A DNA stretch of 64,000 bases, taken from assembly GCA_964466195.1 (NCBI GenBank), contig CAYXMQ010000002.1, positions 214,827 through 278,826 on the forward strand, given 5' to 3'. Positions 1-7,895 of the stretch are shown piece after piece; within the stretch, counting starts at the first letter, position 1, and each line of letters opens with the position of its first letter. Position numbers and translations under genes: made by a program. The DNA is from PFJX01 sp964466195 (GTDB taxonomy: Bacteria; Pseudomonadota; Gammaproteobacteria; Burkholderiales; Thiobacillaceae). Under the pieces are notes generated by a model. That model did no database searches. It was not told the origin of the DNA and saw only the letters and a program-made list of their open reading frames with translations.

Positions 1-11
1 GCTTTCGACGC

Positions 12-2915
12 CTAGCCGCACGCCCCCACCGCCCCGCACGCGGTACAGAAATCGCAGCCATCCTTCTTGATCACGGTGGCGTTGCCGCATTCCTTGCAGA
101 CTGATCCGGTCATAATGACCTTAGCGGGTTCGCCGCTGGCGGAGGGCGGCAGGGACGGGGTTTGCAGGATGCCCATTTCCTTCACCGGCAGCCCTTCTTC
201 GGTCAGGATGCCGAGCATGGCGTAGCGGTGGATGATCAGGCGGGCGAGGTAGGCGACGGTGGAGGGCCAGTTGGTCTGCTTTGCGGTTGTCAAACCCGTG
301 CCGGGCACGAAGGCCATGAAGTCGCCCAGGGGTTCCGGATAGTTCAGCAGCTTGCGCAGTTTCATGCCGATCCAGGCCGGGTCCATCACGCGCATGTCCA
401 GCGACAGCAGCTTGCACAGGCCGTCGAGCGCACGCGGGTATTCGCCGGAGAGCCAGACCGAATAGGGCCGGGTGACGCCGTCCGGCAACGTGATTTCCTT
501 CAGGCCGAGCACGAAGTCGTCGCCGGTATGCGGGTTGAGGACATCGACGGTCCAGGACAGCGTGCCGTCGGTGCCGGTCTTGGGTTCCTTGTGCGAGAAC
601 AGCGCGTCGAGCACGGGTCCGGTTTTGCCCTCGCCGGTCTCGTCGAGCGCATTCAGATCCTCCAGCCGCCAGCGCAGCAATTGCGCGACGGCGGAGACCA
701 GGCTGGGCACCTGGCGCGGCTCGCCTTGCGGCGGGAAGGGAATGGCGCAACTGTCGTCGCCGCGCGTTTTCGCCAGCGTGTCGAGCTTCAGCTTCAGCCA
801 GCCGCGATCATTGGCGCGCATGTCCATCGACAGCGTTTTGGCGATCGCGCCGAGGCCGCGCGGCTGTTCGGCGCCATTGACCCAGACTTCGAACGGCCAG
901 GCGCGGCCGTCGCCCTCGCTGACTTCGGTATGCCCGACGAACAGCGCGAAGCTGCCGCAGGCGCTGTCGATCATGTAGCACCAGGCCGGGTTGCCACCGG
1001 ACAGTTTCGGGCGGCCGGGCCATTTCAGGCTTTCCAGCACCGGCGCCGGCAGCGCCTTGATTTCGATGCGGCGATTGACGTCGGACAGTTCGAAATCCTG
1101 CGGCGATTTGGCCTTGGCCGCGGCGATCGGCGCGGCCTCGCCGGTGGACAGCACGCTGCCCAGCACCGCGTTGGGGCGATAGGTGGCCAAGCCTTTCAGG
1201 CCGGCTTTCCAGGCGGCGAAATAGAGGCCTTCGAATTCGGTGTAGGGGTAGTCGGCCGGCACGTTGACGGTTTTCGAAATGGCCGAATCGACATACGGCG
1301 CCACCGCGGCGACGGCATTCATGTGCGCCGTGGCGCTGATTTCCAGCGCCGTGACGAAGGCCGGCGGCAGTTGCGTGACGTCGCCGCCTTGCTCGCGGTA
1401 CAGCCGCCAGGCGTGGTCTTCCACCTGATATTCCTTCCAGCCGCCATCCGGTTCGCGTTTCTTGCGCGTGTACGCCCAGGAGAACGGCGGTTCGATGCCG
1501 TTGCTGGCGTTGTCGGCGAAAGCCAGCGAGATGGTGCCGGTGGGGGCGATGGAAAGCAGATGCGAATTGCGCATGCCGTGCGCGCGGATCGCTTCCTTGA
1601 TCGGGCCGGGCAGGCGGCTGGCGAAGCTGCCGCCGGACAGATACAGATCGGCATTGAACAACGGGAATGCGCCGCGCTCCTTGGCCAGCTCGACCGAGGC
1701 GAGGTAGCACTGATCGCGCATGAACTCCGCCACCTGGGTCGAGAAGGCCAGCGCTTCCGGCGTGTCGTAACGCAGGCCCAGCATCACCAGCGCATCGCCC
1801 AGACCGGTGAAACCGAGCCCGACGCGGCGTTTGTTGTGCGCCTCGACGCGTTGTTTTTCCAACGGCCAGGCAGTCAGGTCGAGCACGTTGTCCAGCGCCC
1901 GCACGCAGACCGGCAGCAGCCGGCGCAATCCGTCGAAATCGAAATTGGCGGCCTCGCCGAACGCTTGCCGCACGAAGCGGGTCAGGTTGACCGAACCCAG
2001 GCAGCAGCAGCCGTAGGGCGGCAAGGGTTGTTCGCCGCACGGGTTGGTCGCCTCGATGCTTTCGCAGTAATACAGATTGTTGTCGCGATTGATGCGGTCG
2101 AGAAACAGGATGCCGGGTTCGGCATGGTCGTAGGTGGAGGACATGATCTGGGTCCACAGATCGCGGGCGCGGAATTTCTTGTACACCCAGAGTCCGTCGC
2201 TGCTGCGCTGATACGCGCCGGCGGCTTTCTGTTCGGCGCCCGGCTCGGAGCGGTGCACCAGTTCCACCTCGGTATCGGCGGCAACGGCCTGCATGAACGC
2301 ATCGGTGACGCCGACGGAAATGTTGAAGTTCTTCAGGTCGCCCTGGTCCTTGGCATGAATGAACAACTCGATATCCGGGTGATCGCAGCGCATCACGCCC
2401 ATCTGCGCGCCGCGCCGGCTGCCGGCGGATTCCACCGTCTCGCAGGAACGGTCGAACACGCGCATGTAGGAAACCGGGCCGCTGGCGCGTGACTGCGTGC
2501 CCTTGACCAGGGCGCCTTTCGGCCGGATGGTGGAAAAGTCATAGCCGACGCCGCCGCCGCGGCGCATGGTTTCGGCGGCTTCTTCCAGCGCGACATAAAT
2601 GCCCGGCTTGCCCTCCGACTCGCCGGAAATCGCATCGCCCACCGGCTGCACGAAACAATTGATCAGCGTCGCCTGCAGCGCGGTGCCGGCGGCGGAGTTG
2701 ATGCGTCCGGCCGGGATGAAGCCGGCCTCCATCGCGGCGAAATAGGCGCGTTCCCAGTGCATGCGCTCGCTTTTCTTTTCCGCCGAAGCCAGCGCGCGGG
2801 CGACGCGGATACGCACATCGACGACGTTCTTCTCGTCCCCCTTGGCATATTTTTCCAGCAGAACTTCGCTGGAAATGGCTTGATCGGCGAGTTCGGGGAA
2901 CAGGGCTTCCTGCAT
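12..2915 (-). CDS. nrdJ: Adenosylcobalamin-dependent (class II) ribonucleoside-diphosphate reductase
   Basis: Reduces ribonucleotides to deoxyribonucleotides using a B12-derived radical, so it works with or without oxygen. The 967-aa protein has the class II active-site loop NPCGEQ near residue 291, just before the CCC run of GCCCLGSVNL, and an early cysteine in LINCFVQPV. The tail is a zinc-ribbon-like CxxC...CxxC segment ending in GACG, which probably passes electrons to the active site. Residues about 640-745 and 775-890 look like two copies of a TSCPD-type domain (PFEVWVNG and PYSVWLSG blocks). I chose the ATG at 2915 because GGAGG lies about 8 nt upstream; an in-frame TTG at 2930 overlaps that site. 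No ATP-cone was seen at the N-terminus. Two NrdR-like boxes lie just upstream. Confidence 0.95.
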   Translation of the reverse strand: MQEALFPELADQAISSEVLLEKYAKGDEKNVVDVRIRVARALASAEKKSERMHWERAYFAAMEAGFIPAGRINSAAGTALQATLINCFVQPVGDAISGESEGKPGIYVALEEAAETMRRGGGVGYDFSTIRPKGALVKGTQSRASGPVSYMRVFDRSCETVESAGSRRGAQMGVMRCDHPDIELFIHAKDQGDLKNFNISVGVTDAFMQAVAADTEVELVHRSEPGAEQKAAGAYQRSSDGLWVYKKFRARDLWTQIMSSTYDHAEPGILFLDRINRDNNLYYCESIEATNPCGEQPLPPYGCCCLGSVNLTRFVRQAFGEAANFDFDGLRRLLPVCVRALDNVLDLTAWPLEKQRVEAHNKRRVGLGFTGLGDALVMLGLRYDTPEALAFSTQVAEFMRDQCYLASVELAKERGAFPLFNADLYLSGGSFASRLPGPIKEAIRAHGMRNSHLLSIAPTGTISLAFADNASNGIEPPFSWAYTRKKREPDGGWKEYQVEDHAWRLYREQGGDVTQLPPAFVTALEISATAHMNAVAAVAPYVDSAISKTVNVPADYPYTEFEGLYFAAWKAGLKGLATYRPNAVLGSVLSTGEAAPIAAAKAKSPQDFELSDVNRRIEIKALPAPVLESLKWPGRPKLSGGNPAWCYMIDSACGSFALFVGHTEVSEGDGRAWPFEVWVNGAEQPRGLGAIAKTLSMDMRANDRGWLKLKLDTLAKTRGDDSCAIPFPPQGEPRQVPSLVSAVAQLLRWRLEDLNALDETGEGKTGPVLDALFSHKEPKTGTDGTLSWTVDVLNPHTGDDFVLGLKEITLPDGVTRPYSVWLSGEYPRALDGLCKLLSLDMRVMDPAWIGMKLRKLLNYPEPLGDFMAFVPGTGLTTAKQTNWPSTVAYLARLIIHRYAMLGILTEEGLPVKEMGILQTPSLPPSASGEPAKVIMTGSVCKECGNATVIKKDGCDFCTACGAVGACG

Positions 2916-2931
2916 GGCGTCGGCCTCCAAA

Positions 2932-2947
2932 ATACTAGATATATGGT
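2932..2947. promoter_or_regulatory. Putative NrdR box, proximal copy
   Basis: A 16-bp site matching the NrdR consensus (acaCwAtATaTwGtgt) at 12 of 16 positions by eye. It lies about 16 bp upstream of the nrdJ ATG and exactly 32 bp from a second copy. NrdR represses ribonucleotide reductase genes from paired boxes on one helix face. Confidence 0.6.
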
Positions 2948-2963
2948 TGAGATTGCTTTTTAG

Positions 2964-2979
2964 ACGCTACATACAGCGT
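2964..2979. promoter_or_regulatory. Putative NrdR box, distal copy
   Basis: Second 16-bp site, also 12 of 16 to the NrdR consensus by eye, with 16 bp between the two boxes. It fills the 17-bp spacer of a weak candidate promoter for nrdJ on the minus strand: TTGCGG at 2980-2985 and TAAAAA at 2957-2962. A repressor bound here would block polymerase. It also forms the inverted repeat GACGCT/AGCGTC. Confidence 0.6.
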
Positions 2980-3033
2980 CCGCAAGTCTCAAATTCAAAC
3001 TCGCCCGATTCAAAGGAGGTAGGCCGGCGAATG

Positions 3034-3804
3034 CTAGGGCAGCGCCAGCGTCGCCAGCACCGGCGTGTGATCGGAAGGCCGTTCCAGCTTGCGCGGCGCC
3101 TTGTCGATTTCGCTGGCGCGGCAAAGCGGCGCCAGTTCCGGCGAGAGCAGGATATGGTCGATGCGCATGCCGAGATTGCGGCGGAAACCCATCATGCGGT
3201 AATCCCACCAACTGAAGCTCTTGTCGGGTTGTTCAAACAGCCGGAACGCATCTTTCAGGCCGAGATCGAGCAGAGCCTGAAAGCGGGCGCGTTCCGGATC
3301 GGATACCAGCACCTGGCCGACCCAGGCCGCCGGGTCGTGGCAATCGCGGTCTTCCGGCGCGATGTTGTAGTCGCCCAGCAGGGCCAGCCGGGGATGGCGC
3401 TGCAGTTCATCCTTCAGCCAGGCGATCAGCGCATCCAGCCAGGCCATCTTGTAGACGTATTTGTCGGAATCCAGGCTCTGGCCGTTCGGGATGTAGACGC
3501 AGACGATGCGGACGCCCGCGATGGTGGCCGCCAGCACGCGTTTCTGTTCGTCGGCGAAACCGGGTATGCCGGTTTGCACATCGAGCAATGGCGCGCGGCT
3601 CAGAATCGCCACGCCGTTATAGGTTTTCTGGCCGGAGAAGGCGGCCGCATAGCCCGCCGCTCGCAACGCCTCGGCGGGAAAAACGTCGTCACTCTGCTTG
3701 GTTTCCTGCAAACACACCACATCGGGTGCAGCGCTTTGCAGCCAATCCAGCAAATGCGGCAGACGGACCTTCAGCGAGTTGACATTCCAGGTGGCGAGTT
3801 TCAT
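3034..3804 (-). CDS. xth: Exodeoxyribonuclease III (AP endonuclease, EEP family)
   Basis: Cleaves DNA at abasic sites and degrades 3' ends in base-excision repair. At 256 aa the length is normal for the family. Visible motifs are N-terminal KLATWNVNSLKVR, the metal-binding VCLQETK (about residue 35), the catalytic GDYNIAPEDRD, and C-terminal RIDHILLS and PSDHTPV. It is divergent from aroB, with about 80 bp between the two starts. A single-gene unit is likely, because nrdJ lies downstream with its own regulatory boxes between. Confidence 0.95.
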   Translation of the reverse strand: MKLATWNVNSLKVRLPHLLDWLQSAAPDVVCLQETKQSDDVFPAEALRAAGYAAAFSGQKTYNGVAILSRAPLLDVQTGIPGFADEQKRVLAATIAGVRIVCVYIPNGQSLDSDKYVYKMAWLDALIAWLKDELQRHPRLALLGDYNIAPEDRDCHDPAAWVGQVLVSDPERARFQALLDLGLKDAFRLFEQPDKSFSWWDYRMMGFRRNLGMRIDHILLSPELAPLCRASEIDKAPRKLERPSDHTPVLATLALP

Positions 3805-3884
3805 GGTGGCGTGCTTCTCAAGGAGTGGCCCGGATTATCATTGCCAACCTTTCTCAGCTACAACATGCAACCTCGCCCACGACC

Positions 3885-4973
3885 ATGCAGACTCTGACCG
3901 TAGAACTCGGCGACCGCGCCTACCCCATCCACATCGGCCCCGGCCTGCTCGAGCGCGCCGACCTGGTGCTGCCGCATCTGATTCAGAAACGGGCGGTGAT
4001 CGTGACCAACACCACCGTCGGTCCGCTGTATCTGGAGCGCTTCGCCCAGACCTTGCGCAATGCCGGCATCCAGGTCGAGTCGGTCACACTGCCCGATGGC
4101 GAGGTGTACAAGAACTGGGAAACTTTGAATCTGATTTTCGACGCCCTGCTCACCCAGCGTGCCGAACGCAAGACCACGTTGATCGCGCTCGGCGGCGGCG
4201 TCATCGGCGACCTGACCGGCTTTGCGGCCGCGTGCTACCAGCGCGGCATGCCGTTCATCCAGATTCCGACCACGCTGCTGGCTCAGGTCGATTCCTCCGT
4301 CGGCGGCAAGACCGGCATCAATCATCCGCTCGGGAAAAACATGGTCGGCGCGTTCTATCAGCCGCAACTGGTGCTGGCGGATACCGCAACGCTGAACACG
4401 CTGCCGGCGCGCGAACTCTCCGCCGGCCTGGCGGAAGTCATCAAATACGGCCTGATCCGCGATCTGCCTTTCCTGGAATGGCTGGAGACGCACATCGAGG
4501 CGCTGCTGGCGCGCGATACGACGGCGCTGACCTACGCGATTTATCGCTCCTGCGCGAACAAGGCCGAAGTGGTCGCCGCCGATGAACGCGAGTCGGGCCA
4601 GCGCGCCCTGCTCAATCTCGGCCATACCTTCGGCCACGCGATCGAAACCGGCATGGGTTACGGCATCTGGCTGCACGGTGAAGGCGTCGCCGCCGGCACC
4701 ATGCTGGCCGCCGACTTATCCTGCCGCATGGGGCTGATTTCCGCGCAGGACGTCGACCGCATCGCTTCGCTGTTTCGCCGCGCCGGCTTGCCGATCGTCG
4801 CGCCCGATCTGGGCTACGACGCGTATATGAATTTCATGGGCGTCGACAAGAAAGTGGAAGCCGGCCGCATCCGTTTCGTGCTGTTCAGAAAATTGGGCGA
4901 GGCTTTCGTCACCGCCGACTACGACCCGAACGCGTTGCGCGCCACGCTGACCGAAGCGGTCGGCAAACCCTAG
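3885..4973 (+). CDS. aroB: 3-dehydroquinate synthase
   Basis: Second step of the shikimate pathway: converts DAHP to 3-dehydroquinate using NAD and a divalent metal. The 362-aa protein shows GGGVIGDLTGF (NAD binding), TTLLAQVDSSVGGKTGIN and the metal-site LGHTFGHAIE. I start at the ATG giving MQTLTVELGDR, which fits the family; an upstream in-frame start at 3825 would add 20 poorly conserved residues. It is followed 25 bp later by dgt on the same strand, so the two are probably cotranscribed. Confidence 0.95.
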   Translation: MQTLTVELGDRAYPIHIGPGLLERADLVLPHLIQKRAVIVTNTTVGPLYLERFAQTLRNAGIQVESVTLPDGEVYKNWETLNLIFDALLTQRAERKTTLIALGGGVIGDLTGFAAACYQRGMPFIQIPTTLLAQVDSSVGGKTGINHPLGKNMVGAFYQPQLVLADTATLNTLPARELSAGLAEVIKYGLIRDLPFLEWLETHIEALLARDTTALTYAIYRSCANKAEVVAADERESGQRALLNLGHTFGHAIETGMGYGIWLHGEGVAAGTMLAADLSCRMGLISAQDVDRIASLFRRAGLPIVAPDLGYDAYMNFMGVDKKVEAGRIRFVLFRKLGEAFVTADYDPNALRATLTEAVGKP

Positions 4974-4998
4974 CCGCCTGTCGGACTACAAGGTAACC

Positions 4999-6123
4999 AT
5001 GTCGGATCTCGCCCCTTTTGCCGCCCGTTCCGCCCAGACGCAAGGCCGCCGCCACCCGGAACCGCCGGCGGCGCCGCGCTCCGAGTTCCAGCGCGACCGC
5101 GACCGTATCGTCCATTCCACCGCCTTTCGCCGGCTGGAATACAAGACCCAGGTGTTCATCAACCATGAAGGCGACCTGTTCCGCACGCGTTTGACGCACA
5201 GCCTGGAAGTCGCGCAGATCGGCCGCACGCTGGCGCGCATGCTGGACCTCGACGAAGACCTGACCGAAACCCTGGCGCTAGCGCACGACCTCGGCCACAC
5301 CCCGTTCGGCCATGTCGGCCAGGATGTGCTCAATGCCTGCATGAAGGAACATGGCGGCTTCGAACACAACCTGCAGTCGCTGCGCGTGGTCGATGAACTG
5401 GAACAAAAATACGCCGAATTCGAGGGCCTCAACCTGACCTTCGAAGCGCGCGAAGGCATCCTCAAACACTGCTCGGCCAAGAACGCGGAGAAGCTCGGCG
5501 ATGTCGGCCAGCGTTTCCTGGCCGGCCGGCAACCCTCGCTGGAAGCGCAGATCACCAACCTGGCCGACGAAATCGCCTACAACAACCACGATGTCGATGA
5601 CGGCCTGCGTTCCGGCCTGATCACCGTCGAGCAACTGGAACAGGTGGAAATCTTCGCGCGCCACTTGGCCACCGTGCGCACGCTCTATCCCGACCTCAAC
5701 GACCGCCGCCTGATCCACGAGACCGTGCGCCGCATGATCAATACGCTGGTCGTCGACATGCTGGAGCAGACCCGCGCCAACATCGCCGCCCACCGCCCGG
5801 AAAGCCTGGAAGACGTGCGCCGCTGCCCGCCGCTGGCCGCCTTCAGCGCGGAGGTGCTGGCGCAGCACCGCGAACTCAAGCGCTTCCTGTTCCAGAATCT
5901 GTACCGCCATTACAAGGTCGTGCGCATGAGCGAGAAAGCGCAACGCCTGCTGCGCGAATTGTTCGTCGCGTTCAGCAGCGAACCCCGCTTGATGCCGCCG
6001 GAACATCACGCCCGCGCCGACCAGAACCCTTACCGCGCCGTCTGCGACTACATCGCCGGCATGACCGACCGCTACGCCATACGCGAACATCGGCGGATAT
6101 TTGATATTGAAGAGTTGGCCTAG
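4999..6123 (+). CDS. dgt: Deoxyguanosinetriphosphate triphosphohydrolase-like HD protein
   Basis: A 374-aa dNTP triphosphohydrolase of the HD superfamily, expected to cleave dGTP or other dNTPs to the nucleoside and triphosphate and so control dNTP pools. The HD signature is clear: RLTHSLEVAQIGR followed by ALAHDLGHTPFGH, with a later NLADEIAYNNHDVDD segment holding the distal Asp. The length fits the shorter Dgt-like subgroup rather than the roughly 505-aa E. coli enzyme, so exact substrate preference is uncertain. It lies directly downstream of aroB. Confidence 0.9.
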   Translation: MSDLAPFAARSAQTQGRRHPEPPAAPRSEFQRDRDRIVHSTAFRRLEYKTQVFINHEGDLFRTRLTHSLEVAQIGRTLARMLDLDEDLTETLALAHDLGHTPFGHVGQDVLNACMKEHGGFEHNLQSLRVVDELEQKYAEFEGLNLTFEAREGILKHCSAKNAEKLGDVGQRFLAGRQPSLEAQITNLADEIAYNNHDVDDGLRSGLITVEQLEQVEIFARHLATVRTLYPDLNDRRLIHETVRRMINTLVVDMLEQTRANIAAHRPESLEDVRRCPPLAAFSAEVLAQHRELKRFLFQNLYRHYKVVRMSEKAQRLLRELFVAFSSEPRLMPPEHHARADQNPYRAVCDYIAGMTDRYAIREHRRIFDIEELA

Positions 6124-6284
6124 GCGCCTTTAAAAACAGTTGTCTATGCGCCCGACAGGCGAATCACACTGAACGTTAAAGCCGCTGCTGCGTTCGTCCG
6201 GGCCGCATGGCCGGAATGAACATCGAAGAACGGTCAAATATGCTGCTCAGACTCAAACATTTCAGCGATTAACAGAGGCTTATT

Positions 6285-6683
6285 GTGCAACCTCCACGCC
6301 CTGACTCCAGTACTGCCCGCAAGGAAAAGCGCGACGTCAAAATCACTTCCGCATGTCCCCAATGCGGCCAGCGCTGTCTCGTACAGACCTCGCGGCGGGC
6401 CATAGACCGTGTGCTCGGGCTGTTCGTCGGCCTGCGCCGGTTTCGCTGCCAGAACTTGGAATGCGGTTGGGAAGGCAATCTGGCCAAGTCGCGCGCACTC
6501 AGACGAACGGTTGGGCAGATGCCGACATTCACGAAACAGGTCAATTGGCTATTGGTTGCCGGCAATGTGGTCTTGGCGCTGTCCATTTTGTTCATCATCA
6601 TTGCGCTGTTCATCGGCTGGATCGACGGCTCTTTCAAAGGTGACACGGGCCTATTCCAGCGCGAGACGCGTAATGCCGAGTAG
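6285..6683 (+). CDS. Hypothetical zinc-ribbon membrane protein
   Basis: 132 aa, function not recognised. A probable zinc ribbon (CPQCGQRC near residue 25, then CQNLEC near 55) is followed by one hydrophobic segment (about residues 88-112, VNWLLVAGNVVLALSILFI) and a short polar tail. This suggests a small membrane-anchored protein with a cytoplasmic metal-binding head. The start is GTG with AGAGG about 8 nt upstream. It stands alone between dgt (161 bp upstream) and an FMN reductase gene (about 90 bp downstream). Confidence 0.6.
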   Translation: MQPPRPDSSTARKEKRDVKITSACPQCGQRCLVQTSRRAIDRVLGLFVGLRRFRCQNLECGWEGNLAKSRALRRTVGQMPTFTKQVNWLLVAGNVVLALSILFIIIALFIGWIDGSFKGDTGLFQRETRNAE

Positions 6684-6772
6684 ACCATTCGAACTTTCCC
6701 GTTACGCGTGAATCAGCCTCAAACACCACTTCAGATTCCATCCCTGCTCGAATCACTTAGGAAAACAAGCGC

Positions 6773-7339
6773 ATGAAAGTACTCATTTTCGCCGGCAGCA
6801 CCCGCCACGACTCGGTCAACCGCCAACTCGCGCGCGCTGCACTGCACGCCGTTGAGGCCGCCGGAGCTGAAGCCACGCTGCTGGAACTGGCCGATTACCC
6901 GATGCCGCTGCTCAGCGGCGAGATCGAAGCCGAGAGCGGCCCGCCGGAGAACGCGTTTCGCCTACAGGCGGTCATTGCCGCCCATACCGGGCTGATCATC
7001 GCCTCGCCGGAACATAATCACAGCATTTCTGCGCTGTTGAAGAACACGTTGGACTGGGTATCACGCACGCCGCGCGTCCAAGGCGGCAATCCGTTCAGCG
7101 GCAAAGTCGCCGGCATCATGGCCGCCTCGCCGGGCGGCCTCGGCGGGCTGCAGGGCCTGGATCATCTGGAGCGCGTGCTGACCACCTTGGGCGTGCTGGT
7201 GTTGCCCAAAAAAGTCGCGGTACCCCACGCCGACCAGGCGTTCGATGCCGAAGGCCAATTACTGGACGCCACCTCGCAAAGGCGGGTCGCCGAACTGGCC
7301 GCGGATGTCGTCGATGTCGCCCGCAAGCTCAACACCTGA
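6773..7339 (+). CDS. NAD(P)H-dependent FMN reductase family protein
   Basis: 188-aa flavodoxin-like protein of the NADPH-dependent FMN reductase family (PF03358 type), which reduces FMN or quinones and other acceptors. Evidence is the N-terminal FMN phosphate loop GSTRHDSVNRQLAR and the flavin-ring motif SPEHNHSISALLKNTLDW at about residue 82. The real substrate cannot be told from sequence. The next gene begins 1 nt after the stop, so the two are translationally coupled. Confidence 0.85.
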   Translation: MKVLIFAGSTRHDSVNRQLARAALHAVEAAGAEATLLELADYPMPLLSGEIEAESGPPENAFRLQAVIAAHTGLIIASPEHNHSISALLKNTLDWVSRTPRVQGGNPFSGKVAGIMAASPGGLGGLQGLDHLERVLTTLGVLVLPKKVAVPHADQAFDAEGQLLDATSQRRVAELAADVVDVARKLNT

Positions 7340-7340
7340 A

Positions 7341-7703
7341 ATGGCAGCCCCGCCCAGCGGCATGCGGCTGCCCCAGTCGCTCGCTGCCTGGCAGACGCCG
7401 GACTTTGAAGCCGTGTTCAAGCAGGAGGTCAAACAGCTCGATGCCGACTTGCTGCCCTTGCAGCAAGGCCTGTCGCATTCCAGTCGCGCCGTCACGTCCA
7501 ATCTCGGCATCACGCTATTGCGTGTCAACGAGACGCAGCATGCCATCTCGATCAAAGCCGGAATCTTCTACGCCGGCATCATCGCCGGCTGCAGTTGCGC
7601 TGACGACCCGACGCCGATCGACGAAATCAATGAGTACTGCGAACTGGAGTTTTCGATTGATAAGCGCAGCGGCGCGGCAACGGTCGCCCTGTTGCAGGAC
7701 TAG
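7341..7703 (+). CDS. Conserved hypothetical protein
   Basis: 120 aa, function not recognised. It is soluble with no signal peptide, and holds a CSCADDPTP segment near residue 82 and a C-terminal ELEFSIDKRSGAATVALLQD strand region. The ATG follows the FMN reductase stop by one base (TGAAATG), so translational coupling is likely and the pair probably forms one transcript. An internal ATG at 7362 is an alternative start. The strong hairpin at 7843-7881 ends the unit. Confidence 0.6.
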   Translation: MAAPPSGMRLPQSLAAWQTPDFEAVFKQEVKQLDADLLPLQQGLSHSSRAVTSNLGITLLRVNETQHAISIKAGIFYAGIIAGCSCADDPTPIDEINEYCELEFSIDKRSGAATVALLQD

Positions 7704-7842
7704 CGACGAGTTCTGGCGGGGCCAAGCGCTCGGTGCCGGATCGGCGGCTTGGCCGGAACTTGATGCGTCATGCATGCGCCTGCGCCGAATCGGATTGGCC
7801 ATGTCGGTCTAACTCCCGCGCAGGCCAGGAATTCTTGGCCAT

Positions 7843-7881
7843 AAAAAAAGCCGGGCGCCTTGTGAGCGCCCGGCTTTTTTA
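7843..7881. terminator. Bidirectional rho-independent terminator
   Basis: A perfect GC-rich stem (AGCCGGGCGC / GCGCCCGGCT, loop of 7 nt) is flanked by an A-run on the left and a T-run on the right, so it can terminate both strands. It serves the FMN reductase/hypothetical pair on plus and the sat-aprBA operon on minus; aprA ends at 7896. Confidence 0.92.
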
Positions 7882-7895
7882 ACTACAGAACCCGA

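Noticed and set aside
162..2492. 776-codon plus-strand open frame opposite nrdJ
   Set aside because: Low-complexity His/Gly/Arg/Gln-rich translation typical of antisense frames in GC-rich genes; nrdJ on the other strand has full family motifs.
2931..3033. Cobalamin riboswitch upstream of nrdJ
   Set aside because: The gap is about 100 bp, too short for a full B12 riboswitch, and no B12-box-like sequence was seen; the structure present fits NrdR boxes.
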